Source of the DNA: Flavobacterium sp. | GTDB lineage: Bacteria > Bacteroidota > Bacteroidia > Flavobacteriales > Flavobacteriaceae | Assembly (NCBI GenBank): GCA_030152225.1 | Contig: JASLHL010000334.1 | Span: forward strand, 1-24,491 | DNA: 24,491 nt | Direction: 5' to 3' | In this document: in pieces, positions 7,750-15,906 of the stretch | Position numbering within the stretch: the first letter of the stretch is position 1 | Layout of the letters: each line of letters begins with the position of its first letter | The notes under the pieces: generated by a model | Databases searched by the model: none | Seen by the model: only the letters and a program-made list of their open reading frames with translations | What the model was told of the DNA's origin: nothing | Position numbers and translations under genes: made by a program

Positions 7750-7813
7750 AAGTGATTTTAGGTTGATTATCACGCTTCATGCTACAAACTGATTTCACTT
7801 AACGGATGAAGCG
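7750..7813 (+). other. Interleaved inverted repeats, possible pseudoknot
   Basis: AAGTGA (7750-7755) pairs with TCACTT (7795-7800), and CGCTTCAT (7773-7780) pairs with ATGAAGCG (7806-7813). The arms interleave, as in an H-type pseudoknot if transcribed. A competing hairpin GTGAT (7752-7756) / ATCAC (7769-7773) could switch with it. It lies about 160 nt upstream of the second CI-like gene. Strand is assumed from that gene. Confidence 0.35.
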
Positions 7814-7975
7814 GAATAAATTTTTGTTACAGAAAAATAGAAGTGACTTCCCTTACATAAAATCACATGCATTAGGTATAAAAAGAAGGAATAAAAGTTT
7901 ACTCGATCAAAAAATTACCAGGGTGATACAGTTGAAAAAACAGGAAGTTATTATAAATAAATGTACAACTAAATA

Positions 7976-8617
7976 ATGAAAAATAAAGTGCTACAAGAAA
8001 ATCAAAACATTAGTTCTTCAATAGAAGTGTTAACTAAATTAAAAGTTTTATTAGGCGTCAAATCAAGCAAACAATTGGCGCATATTTTTGAATTAAAACC
8101 CAATACTATTTCATCTTGGAAGAAGAGAAATACACTTTGTTATGCTAAGATCATTGATGTATGCAAACAGCATCAAATCGATTTGAATGAATTATTCTAC
8201 TCTAACTATCCGAATAAAGCAATTGAAAAATACTATATCAATGTTCCGATTATCTACATCGATGATTATTTGGAATACTATTTGAGCATCAAAACAAAAC
8301 AGCAAAAACTCAAACAAATTTACTTGCCAAAAAGCTCAAATTTTGACATCATCATCCAGTTGTATACGCTCGTAAAAGAAAAAGAACAGCCTCAATTAAT
8401 TTATGCGTTTTGCAAAAAAATAGACCATTCGCTACTTGTTGAACAAGAAAAATATGTTTTTTTCGTACAAAATAAAGGGTTTCAATACTTTAAATTGATT
8501 GAAGTTAGCAAAGATAAAAGTAAGTTTAAAGTAAGAAAAGACGAGCAAGAATGTATAGAGGTACTCGCGCAAGACGTCATTGAAATCTTTAAATGGAAGG
8601 ATTCCTTGCTTTGCTAA
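7976..8617 (+). CDS. CI/LexA-like repressor with degenerate S24-like domain (2)
   Basis: This is the gapless 213-residue paralogue of the protein at 6423-7064. The HTH is nearly unchanged (KPNTISSWKKRNT is identical in both), so the two may recognise the same or overlapping sites. The core blocks IDDYLEYYLS, FDIIIQLYT, YAFCKK and NKGFQ are kept, while the spacers between them diverge. It also lacks the Ala-Gly and Ser/Lys features of self-cleaving S24 repressors and ends in LLC. It is preceded by a 773-nt control region and followed after 105 nt by two membrane AraC genes, with no clear terminator between, so the three genes may share a transcript. It probably arose by tandem duplication. Confidence 0.75.
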   Translation: MKNKVLQENQNISSSIEVLTKLKVLLGVKSSKQLAHIFELKPNTISSWKKRNTLCYAKIIDVCKQHQIDLNELFYSNYPNKAIEKYYINVPIIYIDDYLEYYLSIKTKQQKLKQIYLPKSSNFDIIIQLYTLVKEKEQPQLIYAFCKKIDHSLLVEQEKYVFFVQNKGFQYFKLIEVSKDKSKFKVRKDEQECIEVLAQDVIEIFKWKDSLLC

Positions 8618-8722
8618 TAAAAGGGCAAGGCTAAATAGAGTTGGGAAAACTTCATCTAGTCGAAAAACTAAAAGCTAAAAAGAAGGTAAACAAGAAAGCT
8701 AGAAACATAAAAATAGACAGTA

Positions 8723-9838
8723 ATGGAGCTACTGAAATATATTTTGATTTCCATTCCGATGATTTCTTCTATGACGTGTGGAAGTATTTTACTAGTCGTT
8801 TTTTACAAAAATCTATCCGTAACAGAAACGCCAATTTTACAAACGCTAGGCGGGTATTATGGCGTATTTATTGTGCTGTGGTTTATTGATAATCTCACGC
8901 AAAACCAACTCGTTATAAGAATCAGTTTACTGCCTATTATGTTTCTTCTTGTTACCTTATCTCAAGTTTTTTTTTATCACTTCGTGTGCTTCTTTACACC
9001 AATGAAAAAGAAATTCAACTATTTTCATTATGTGCAAGCCGTTTTTTTGGGAATCATGGCCTATGTTTTTTTGTATGCCTTGTCCAAAACAGAAGGATTT
9101 CAAACATTAGACCATCAGTTTCTCTTATCAAAGTGTTTAAGCATTTGTATGGGAGTCTGTATTACCTATTATACCTTTTTATTTTGGATCCGAGTATATA
9201 AGTTTCATCAGGAAAAATCAAACTTTGGGAAGGAACAACTCAATTGGATTCACCTATTGCTCTTGGGAAAAACCATTTTTTCTATTCTTATCTTATTGAA
9301 TAATAGAAGTTTATTCGTGTATGCTATGCTCGTCTTCGTGTTTTCTTTTAAGCATATTGTTGTGACGTTCAATATATTACAAGAAAAAAAGCAAATAAAA
9401 ATTCCACAACAGTATAAAACCAATATTATGTTGTCTTCCGGACAAATTATTAGCGTAGATCAAATGGGGGCACAAGACAAGGATGTATTGGAATCTACGT
9501 TTGTTCATCCCAATGAAAGTGCAAGTAATCTATTAACACAACAAGAAATTGTAACGTATTTTACACAGAGCAAGCCCTATACAAACAAAAATTTTAGACT
9601 AGAAACACTGGTGAATCATTTTGGTGTAAATCGAACCTATATGTCAAAATTTATTAACGTTACCTATCATTGTAATGTCAGTCAATTTATCAATTATTGG
9701 AGATTAAAAGAAGTGGAGTACTTACAAAAAACAGACCTAGATAGCAGCCTCGAATACTTAGTCGTTAAAGCGGGGTTCTCTGATTATAGACATTATGTGA
9801 GAGCAGTAAAGAATGCAGAAAAAAGACAGCGATTTTAA
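8723..9838 (+). CDS. Membrane-embedded AraC-type regulator (B), shortened HTH2
   Basis: This 371-residue protein has about seven hydrophobic segments in its first 217 residues (near 5-27, 42-57, 67-92, 101-120, 133-157, 175-192, 197-217). A linker leads to an AraC-type C-terminus. HTH1 is good (about 292-325, LVNHFGVNRTYMSKFINVTY, then FINYWRLKEV). HTH2 begins normally (LEYLVVKAGFSDYRHYVRAV) but ends ten residues later in KNAEKRQRF, without the usual G-x-TP-x-x-[FY]-R element. DNA binding through HTH2 may be weak or altered. It is most similar to the next gene, sharing a KFNYF-YV motif between membrane segments, and is separated from it by 15 nt. The signal sensed is unknown. The ATG at 8723 is the first start giving a sensible membrane N-terminus. 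Confidence 0.8.
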   Translation: MELLKYILISIPMISSMTCGSILLVVFYKNLSVTETPILQTLGGYYGVFIVLWFIDNLTQNQLVIRISLLPIMFLLVTLSQVFFYHFVCFFTPMKKKFNYFHYVQAVFLGIMAYVFLYALSKTEGFQTLDHQFLLSKCLSICMGVCITYYTFLFWIRVYKFHQEKSNFGKEQLNWIHLLLLGKTIFSILILLNNRSLFVYAMLVFVFSFKHIVVTFNILQEKKQIKIPQQYKTNIMLSSGQIISVDQMGAQDKDVLESTFVHPNESASNLLTQQEIVTYFTQSKPYTNKNFRLETLVNHFGVNRTYMSKFINVTYHCNVSQFINYWRLKEVEYLQKTDLDSSLEYLVVKAGFSDYRHYVRAVKNAEKRQRF

Positions 9839-9853
9839 AGAGATTACAACAAA

Positions 9854-10984
9854 ATGGATTACGACTTTTTTTTTATAGGGATCTCTTTTTCAGCTTCCGT
9901 TTTTTCTACTTTTTTATGCCTTGTTTTACTCGGATTGAAGTTAGCAAAAAGTACATCCGACGTGGTGGTGAAACAAGTGATTATTATTTTGATTTCTTTT
10001 TATGCTATAAGTATCTTTTTCTATAGTACAACCTTTTTTGAAGCCTTTAGTCTGGTGCATTTATCGTGTATAAATGGACTGAATTTTCAAACGGCTCTAT
10101 TGATGCCCTTGCTATTTTATCACTTCATCTTTGTATTGACAAGATTGAAGAAAGCTGAGAAATTTAATTATTTCAACTATGTTGCCTGTTTTGCTATTGG
10201 GCTTTTTGTTTATTTCTTTCCATCCAATGAAGGCAGGGAAGACTTGGAGCTGTTGTTCTCCGAACATGGATTTCTCGCCTTTCTGATTACCAAGAAAGAT
10301 ATCCTAATAGCAAGCATGTACAATGTCATGTATCTTATTTTATCGCTGTATCGCTTGATGCGATACCGCAAAATTATTAGCAATTACTCTTCTGATGAAG
10401 AACAAGACGCGTTGTTGTGGTTATATCCCATTTTTGTGCTTGGTTTTTTGTTGTTGCCAGGATCTATCGTTTTCTACGTGATCCCTGTAGTGAAGAATAA
10501 TCTATTCTTAGGTCAACTCATGCCCAACGGTTTGTTTATGTTTTTTGTCATTAGTCTTTGCTACAATGTTTTTTGTGAAAACTTCGCCCTAGGCACAGAA
10601 GATATACTTGAAGAAACCATAACCGCAAATAAATTGAAAAAAACAAAAGAAAAAGAATTGTTCATTGACAAAGCTATTTTTGAACAATATATCGCCGATA
10701 AAAAACCGTATTTGAACCCTCAGCTGAAAATTACAGATTTGCTCTATGACCTTATGACTAATAGAAGCTATTTGTCTCAGTTTATCAATACAACCTATAA
10801 AATGAATTTTTCACAGTATATTAATCATTGTAGGTATCTCGAATACCGTAATATACAAGCTACTTTAGATTCTAAGAAGAAAACGCAGGAAGACATTATT
10901 TTAGCCTGTGGTTTTAGAAGCTATGAGAGCTTCAAACGCACACAAGATTCCTTTATGGAAAAAGAGGTGATCAATCAACGTTAG
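9854..10984 (+). CDS. Membrane-embedded AraC-type regulator (C), shortened HTH2
   Basis: This 376-residue protein has the same plan as its upstream neighbour: about seven hydrophobic segments up to residue 240, a charged linker, then HTH1 (about 291-325, with NRSYLSQFINTTYKMNFSQY and the AraC-like INHCRYLEYRN). HTH2 (about 345-362, EDIILACGFRSYESFKRTQD) again lacks the terminal G-x-TP-x-x-[FY]-R element. With a 15-nt gap, regulators B and C are almost certainly cotranscribed and could form a heterodimer in the membrane, each supplying an HTH. That pairing is inference. No convincing terminator follows directly; a weak palindrome AGAAATAA-G-TTATTTCT lies at 11076-11092. Confidence 0.8.
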   Translation: MDYDFFFIGISFSASVFSTFLCLVLLGLKLAKSTSDVVVKQVIIILISFYAISIFFYSTTFFEAFSLVHLSCINGLNFQTALLMPLLFYHFIFVLTRLKKAEKFNYFNYVACFAIGLFVYFFPSNEGREDLELLFSEHGFLAFLITKKDILIASMYNVMYLILSLYRLMRYRKIISNYSSDEEQDALLWLYPIFVLGFLLLPGSIVFYVIPVVKNNLFLGQLMPNGLFMFFVISLCYNVFCENFALGTEDILEETITANKLKKTKEKELFIDKAIFEQYIADKKPYLNPQLKITDLLYDLMTNRSYLSQFINTTYKMNFSQYINHCRYLEYRNIQATLDSKKKTQEDIILACGFRSYESFKRTQDSFMEKEVINQR

Positions 10985-11100
10985 GACTAATTTCCACTCG
11001 TTCTCCTTTCTATACCTAACAAAGAAAATGATTCGATAGACAAGATAGGGCTTAAGAAATAGAATTTTCCTATGCAGAAATAAGTTATTTCTTTACAAAA

Positions 11101-11134
11101 GTGCTTTGAAAAGCACGGAAAAAGGGTATTTTTG
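11101..11134 (+). promoter_or_regulatory. trxB promoter with overlapping palindrome
   Basis: TTTG (11105-11108) and TATTTTTG (11127-11134) are separated by 18 nt and match the Bacteroidetes -33 / -7 pair; this is the only full two-part promoter I can assign here. The -33 element lies inside a hairpin-forming dyad GTGCTT-TGAA-AAGCAC (11101-11116), so a protein bound there would cover it. Predicted leader is about 20 nt. Confidence 0.7.
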
Positions 11135-11160
11135 TTTTCACAATTATTAAAAAAAGTATT

Positions 11161-12105
11161 ATGTCAACGATAGAAAGAACAAAGTGTTTGATTATTGGAT
11201 CAGGACCTGCAGGGTATACAGCAGCGATTTACGCCGCTAGAGCTAATATGGCACCTATTTTATACCAAGGATTACAACCGGGTGGACAGTTAACAACAAC
11301 GAACGATGTAGAAAACTTCCCTGGATATCCTGACGGTGTTACAGGACCTGAAATGATGTTGCAACTTGAAGCTCAAGCGAAACGTTTTGGAACCGACGTA
11401 AGAGATGGATGGGTAACAAAAGTTGACCTAAGTGGAGCGATTAAAAAAGTATGGGTAAATGAAACAACAGAAGTCCACGCAGATACAGTAATTATCTCGA
11501 CAGGAGCAACGGCAAAATACCTGGGATTACCTTCAGAACAGCATTATCTAAGTTTAGGTGGTGGTGTTTCTGCCTGTGCAGTATGTGATGGATTCTTTTA
11601 CAGAAACCAAGAAGTAGTAATTGTAGGTGCTGGAGATTCCGCTTGTGAAGAAGCACATTATCTTTCTAAACTTTGTAAAAAAGTTACCATGTTAGTGCGT
11701 AGCGATAAATTTAGATCTTCTAGAATTATGGAAGATCGTGTACGCAATACCGAAAATATTGAAATCCTAATGAACACTAGTACAGTAGAAGTATTAGGTG
11801 ATGGAAATGTAGTGACGGGAATTAAAGTGAAAAACAACGAAACAGGAGTGGAGGCTGATATCCCTGCAACTGGATTTTTCGTGGCAATTGGACATAAACC
11901 CAATACAGATATCTTCCAAGGACAATTAACAATGGATGAAACAGGCTATCTAATCACTACAGGAAAAACAAGTAAAACCAATATTGAAGGGGTTTTTGCT
12001 TGCGGAGATGTGCAAGATAAAGATTACAGACAAGCGATTACAGCTGCTGGATCAGGTTGTATCGCAGCATTAGATGCTGAGCGTTACTTAGCCTCAAAAG
12101 AATAA
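11161..12105 (+). CDS. trxB: Thioredoxin reductase (NADPH)
   Basis: This cytoplasmic flavoenzyme passes electrons from NADPH through FAD and a redox-active Cys pair to thioredoxin. At 314 residues it has the normal length for low-Mr bacterial TrxB. Visible features are the FAD dinucleotide motif GSGPAGYTAAIY (13-24), GGQLTTT (41-47), the catalytic CAVC (Cys139, Cys142) followed by DG, the NADPH-binding GAGDSA (156-161), and the C-terminal FAD motif FACGDVQD...QAITAAGSGCIAA. It is a single gene with its own promoter and is not adjacent to a thioredoxin gene. It follows the regulatory island without an intervening convincing terminator but appears independently transcribed. Confidence 0.95.
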   Translation: MSTIERTKCLIIGSGPAGYTAAIYAARANMAPILYQGLQPGGQLTTTNDVENFPGYPDGVTGPEMMLQLEAQAKRFGTDVRDGWVTKVDLSGAIKKVWVNETTEVHADTVIISTGATAKYLGLPSEQHYLSLGGGVSACAVCDGFFYRNQEVVIVGAGDSACEEAHYLSKLCKKVTMLVRSDKFRSSRIMEDRVRNTENIEILMNTSTVEVLGDGNVVTGIKVKNNETGVEADIPATGFFVAIGHKPNTDIFQGQLTMDETGYLITTGKTSKTNIEGVFACGDVQDKDYRQAITAAGSGCIAALDAERYLASKE

Positions 12106-12180
12106 ATGAAGAGGTAATAGCCCATAAAAATAACGTCTTAGCTGACTTACTATTGGAGGGCTATCCATATATAATAAATT

Positions 12181-12214
12181 AGGGATGAGACAGTTGTGTT
12201 TTATCCCTTTTTTA
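12181..12214 (+). terminator. Terminator after trxB
   Basis: AGGGAT (12181-12186) and ATCCCT (12203-12208) form a 6-bp stem with a 16-nt loop followed by TTTTTT. An additional inverted repeat ATAGCCC / GGGCTAT (12117-12123 and 12158-12164) lies upstream. The stem is short, so efficiency is uncertain. Confidence 0.55.
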
Positions 12215-12270
12215 TAGGTTATTTTTTATGTCTTTATTTGAATTTAGTAGAGCGCATGATAAGATATTTT

Positions 12271-12278
12271 TATCTTTG
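12271..12278 (+). promoter_or_regulatory. -7 box for the ABC ATPase gene
   Basis: TATCTTTG matches TAnnTTTG exactly and ends 17 nt before the ATG. No TTG at -33 spacing is visible. Confidence 0.6.
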
Positions 12279-12295
12279 TACTTTAAAACCTCGAC

Positions 12296-13258
12296 ATGCT
12301 TTTATTAAAAAATATATCGTTTAGTTATACCGCCAATTATACCGTTATAGACGCCATTGATTTAGTTATTGAAAAAGGGAAACACGTAGCCTTACTAGGT
12401 GAAAGTGGATGTGGAAAGAGCACCCTCCTTAAATTAATCTACGGATTACACGATCTAGATCAGGGAGAAATTTTTTGGAAAGACAATCAAGTTCTCGGTC
12501 CAGCGTATAATTTGGTTCCTGGAATGGACAATATGCGCTATCTCGCTCAAGACTTCGATCTTATGCCACATACGACAGTGGCAGAAAATATTGGAAAATA
12601 TCTATCGAATTTTAATCTCGAAAAAAAGAAAGCTAAAATTGCAGAATTACTGGACCTCATTGAAATGACAGCATTCGCAGATGTTAAGGTTAAGCTGTTG
12701 AGTGGCGGACAACAGCAACGCGTAGCTATTGCTAGAGTCCTTGCAGTTGCTCCAGAGGTGCTACTGCTCGATGAACCGTTTAGCCATATTGATTATGCAC
12801 GTCGAAGCGTTTTGAGACGTAAAATCTTTTCCTATTTAAAAGAACACAATATTACGTGTATCGTCGCAACCCACGATAGTATGGATGTATTGAGTTTCGC
12901 AGATGAAACCATCGTCCTCAAAGAAGGTCGTGTTGTTGATTATGGAGATACACAAGACCTATACGAATACCCTTCTGATAAATATGTCGCTACGTTATTT
13001 GGAGAAGTAAATGAACTGTATATTTCCGATTTTACACCCGATACAAAAGAAGATGAAGTTTTACTCATCTATCCACATCAATTGATGATCTCCAAACAAA
13101 AAGGAGTACTGGAAGTTGAAATTCAACAAGCGTATTTCTGTGGAGACGGATACCTCATTCACGCGCGTTTTAAAAATAATAGAGAATTGTATTTCAATCA
13201 CCCTGTCGATGTACAAGTGGGGACACAAGTGAAATTAGCACTAAAGAAATACCACTAG
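12296..13258 (+). CDS. ABC transporter ATP-binding protein, TOBE-like C-terminus
   Basis: This 320-residue ATPase has Walker A GESGCGKST (35-43), Q-loop Gln85, signature LSGGQQQRVAIAR (135-147), Walker B VLLLDEP (155-161) and switch His193 (ATHDS). After residue about 240 it carries an extra domain resembling the regulatory TOBE domain of MalK/PotA/FbpC-type importers (from LLIYPHQLMI to the C-terminus). That points to an importer of a small polar substrate such as ferric iron, polyamine or sulfate. No permease or binding protein lies next to it, so it is an orphan ATPase here and the substrate cannot be told. It has its own promoter and converges on the DUF5686 gene. Confidence 0.85.
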   Translation: MLLLKNISFSYTANYTVIDAIDLVIEKGKHVALLGESGCGKSTLLKLIYGLHDLDQGEIFWKDNQVLGPAYNLVPGMDNMRYLAQDFDLMPHTTVAENIGKYLSNFNLEKKKAKIAELLDLIEMTAFADVKVKLLSGGQQQRVAIARVLAVAPEVLLLDEPFSHIDYARRSVLRRKIFSYLKEHNITCIVATHDSMDVLSFADETIVLKEGRVVDYGDTQDLYEYPSDKYVATLFGEVNELYISDFTPDTKEDEVLLIYPHQLMISKQKGVLEVEIQQAYFCGDGYLIHARFKNNRELYFNHPVDVQVGTQVKLALKKYH

Positions 13259-13341
13259 TTTATTGGAAACGAGAGAGGGGAAATGAGAGAGGAGAGAGGG
13301 GTGAAAATCGTAATAACAAGAGGACATTGACCAAGCTGAAT

Positions 13342-13396
13342 GAAAATAAAATAAAAAAGCGAAAGATTTTATCTTTCGCTTTTTTATTTTATTTTC
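13342..13396. terminator. Bidirectional terminator between convergent genes
   Basis: A perfect 26-bp inverted repeat with a 3-nt loop centres on GCGAAAGAT / ATCTTTCGC. It is flanked by A-rich and T-rich arms that give a T-run in both directions. It serves the ABC ATPase (plus) and the DUF5686 gene (minus). A GA-rich tract (13277-13290) and a CT-rich tract (13407-13419) outside it are also complementary over 13 nt with one mismatch. Confidence 0.9.
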
Positions 13397-13425
13397 CCAT
13401 TGCTATTCTCTCATCTCCCAAAAAG

Positions 13426-15906
13426 TTATTTCTGAATTAAATCCAATATTTTTACGCCCAAAACCACGCCATGCGTTGTTTTTCGATCTGAAAAAGAAGT
13501 GAAATAATCGATTCTAAAAGGCCTAAACTTACCAAAACCAAAGTTGTTTAAACCAATACCAAATTCCTTATAGGTGGGTTGGTCAGGGGTGTGCAGGAGG
13601 TGAAAACCTACAATAAAAGAGTACCTTGTTTTGTTCAACAGAGGGATTTTATTGATTAAAAAGCCGCGAAAATCGTGTTCCATGTGAAATTCTACATAGG
13701 ATTTATTCGTGCTATATTCGTAGTAAGGCAGTAAGTTAAACTGTTTATTGTATATAGAAGAAGAACCGATAAAGGTTTGATTTCCATTAAAGTGCTTGAA
13801 GTCGGTAAATGGAATTTTATTCTGTTCAAAGAATTGTCCGATCGAAATTCCGGTGTACAACTCCCCAATAGTTCCTATGTTGTTTTGATATTTTGTTGCA
13901 ATAGACCCAAAAGTATAGCTAAAGTGTCGATTTGTCGTATTCAACGCTTTCGCTAGATGTACCTCTAATACAGGATATTTGGACTGTTGGATGTACTGTT
14001 TTTTATTGGGATAACTGATTGTCTTTTGGTCAAATACCACTTGTACATTCATTTGAAGCTTGACAACCTCGTTATTTTGGAACGATGGAGATTCAAAATC
14101 TGTCGGGTCTAGTGGATTGTTGGACGTAAAATCCAAGGTAGGTACAAACGGAGGATTCTGAATGTTGTTGTATAAATTCTTTCGATACGCATATTCTAAT
14201 CGCGCTTCAAACTTAAAGTTAGTAAAAGCGTATTGGCTGTAATTTAGCGCAAGAAATTTTTTCTGAAAGTACTTAGCATAGTTCTTCCCAAACCAAGCAG
14301 AGGCAAATGAGTTGATGGGCTTTTTAATCGGATCATCTTGATTGAATTGCTCAATTGCTTCGCCTGCCTCTACGCGGAGCGTACTGTAGTTTTGTTGATT
14401 AAATACATGGGAAGCATAACCAGAAAATCGAAACTTATTTTCGCTAAATCCATAGCTAACATTCACACCATACGAAGTTGCCGCATTATCAGCGCGCAAT
14501 TTCGTATAATCTAAACCAGAGGTAATATTAAACCCCTGTACAGCATTGAAAGCAAAAGTAGACAGTAAACCGTGATAACTATAGGTGGTGTTTTTAAATG
14601 AGTTGACGTATTTATAGCCCTTAATTAGTTTGAAGACAGTAAAGTTATTCGTTCTTTTATCAATAGAATCTAGGATGGTTTTGGTGTCATCTGTTAAGAA
14701 TATTGACTTTTGATCGAAGTATTTTTTTTCACTCTCCAGTAAAGTAAAAGGACGAATAGCTGCTAACTTCTCTTCTTCATTGAGGTTGTAATCTGTGGTA
14801 AACGTTAAATATTCATTGGTTTTGTTCTCCATCAATTGCGCTGGTTTTTCCGTATAGTGTGAAAAACTGCTTTCAAACTTGCCAATGAAATCAAAAACGA
14901 TGAATTTTCCATCAAAAACAAGGGTTTGTGAAGCCTTTACATGTGCATCAAGCGAAGGGGAATGCGTATAGGTCTGCTTGATTTGCAAATTATTGACATT
15001 CTTTACATTGACGTTATTACCCTTCATCTTCGCGTAAAAAGATAGTACCTGCCAGTTTTTACTGGTAAATTCAATATATCCTTCCATAATGGGTTCGCGG
15101 TCGCGTTTGGGCGTAAAGTAAATGCGATATACTGTTTCATCCCCCATTTTGTCCTCCGAGATAATATCAAAAAAATAGTACGTATTAGCAAAAGGCAGTA
15201 GAGGAGAAATTACATTGATTCGTTTAGATACCTCAGCACTAAAAATATTGAAGTCATTGTCCGTTCCTGTCAAAAACAAAAGGTCTTTCGAATTTCCTCT
15301 TTCCTGTAAGGCATGAACTGTCTCTTTACTCAGAAGTTTATTGCGATAATCTAAGTCTGAAGACATTTCACTGAGGTAGATGAAGTTACCTGCCTCTTCG
15401 CTGTCAATATCTAAGGCAGGATCTAAGTCCTTTCGCTTTTGCCCTAAATAAGAAGCGCGTTGGGTGTTTAATTGCAGATCCCCTTTGGCGTAATACGAAG
15501 CTTGGTAGTTATTGGTACGCTGTTTAAAATGAGCATAAACCAAAGAAAGTAAATATGGCGCGTAATGATCCTGTTGTTCTGTATAGAGAATATTACGTCT
15601 ATCCAAAGGAATTAAGGGAATAATCCATCCATCTGTTTGATTCTTGTATTTTATTTTTTGGTTTTCATAGCCTTCTTTTTGGATGTAAAGCGTTTCTTTT
15701 GAATCCCAATTGATAGTAAAAAAACCAGCATCATCAGTTTGTGTATGGTGAACTGTGCCAGGAATAAAAACCAAAACTTGACCAATTGGTGTGTGGTTTT
15801 CTGTGGTAATTCGTCCCGTAATGGTTTGTCCATACCCAAAACCTCCTGCTAGTAGAACGAAGAGGAGTGAAAGATATAAAGTGATTTTATTTACACGTAT
15901 ATTCAT
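13426..15906 (-). CDS. DUF5686 outer-membrane protein with carboxypeptidase-regulatory-like domain
   Basis: This 826-residue exported protein belongs to a family widespread in Bacteroidetes and of unknown function. A signal peptide (to about residue 26, ending GYGQ) is followed by a carboxypeptidase-regulatory-like beta-sandwich starting TITGRITTENHTPIGQVLVF (about 27-95). Then comes a long region rich in aromatic and polar beta-strands, ending in a probable C-terminal barrel. There is no TonB plug. The start codon overlaps the aroQ stop by one base (TAATG), so its translation is coupled to aroQ. It ends at the shared bidirectional terminator. Related proteins sit in the outer membrane; a role in envelope assembly is a guess. 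Length is normal. Confidence 0.85.
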   Translation of the reverse strand: MNIRVNKITLYLSLLFVLLAGGFGYGQTITGRITTENHTPIGQVLVFIPGTVHHTQTDDAGFFTINWDSKETLYIQKEGYENQKIKYKNQTDGWIIPLIPLDRRNILYTEQQDHYAPYLLSLVYAHFKQRTNNYQASYYAKGDLQLNTQRASYLGQKRKDLDPALDIDSEEAGNFIYLSEMSSDLDYRNKLLSKETVHALQERGNSKDLLFLTGTDNDFNIFSAEVSKRINVISPLLPFANTYYFFDIISEDKMGDETVYRIYFTPKRDREPIMEGYIEFTSKNWQVLSFYAKMKGNNVNVKNVNNLQIKQTYTHSPSLDAHVKASQTLVFDGKFIVFDFIGKFESSFSHYTEKPAQLMENKTNEYLTFTTDYNLNEEEKLAAIRPFTLLESEKKYFDQKSIFLTDDTKTILDSIDKRTNNFTVFKLIKGYKYVNSFKNTTYSYHGLLSTFAFNAVQGFNITSGLDYTKLRADNAATSYGVNVSYGFSENKFRFSGYASHVFNQQNYSTLRVEAGEAIEQFNQDDPIKKPINSFASAWFGKNYAKYFQKKFLALNYSQYAFTNFKFEARLEYAYRKNLYNNIQNPPFVPTLDFTSNNPLDPTDFESPSFQNNEVVKLQMNVQVVFDQKTISYPNKKQYIQQSKYPVLEVHLAKALNTTNRHFSYTFGSIATKYQNNIGTIGELYTGISIGQFFEQNKIPFTDFKHFNGNQTFIGSSSIYNKQFNLLPYYEYSTNKSYVEFHMEHDFRGFLINKIPLLNKTRYSFIVGFHLLHTPDQPTYKEFGIGLNNFGFGKFRPFRIDYFTSFSDRKTTHGVVLGVKILDLIQK

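Larger units (their letters stand above)
7203..7975. other. 773-nt intergenic region between the CI-like paralogues
   Basis: No protein gene is supported; a 65-codon minus-strand ORF at 7214-7411 has no recognisable feature. The stretch holds an 8-bp hairpin ATTCATTT / AAATGAAT (7498-7519), the TGTAAAA/TTTTACA cluster (7625-7682) with lone copies at 7253 and 7523, and interleaved inverted repeats (7750-7813). A one-mismatch -7-like box AATTTTTG (7819-7826) is also present. This is a long leader or control region for the second CI-like gene, possibly including a small RNA. Confidence 0.45.

Noticed and set aside
8641..8889. ORF of 82 codons on the plus strand starting at TTG
   Set aside because: It overlaps the N-terminus of AraC regulator B in another frame, has no family features and a Lys-rich, random-looking start.
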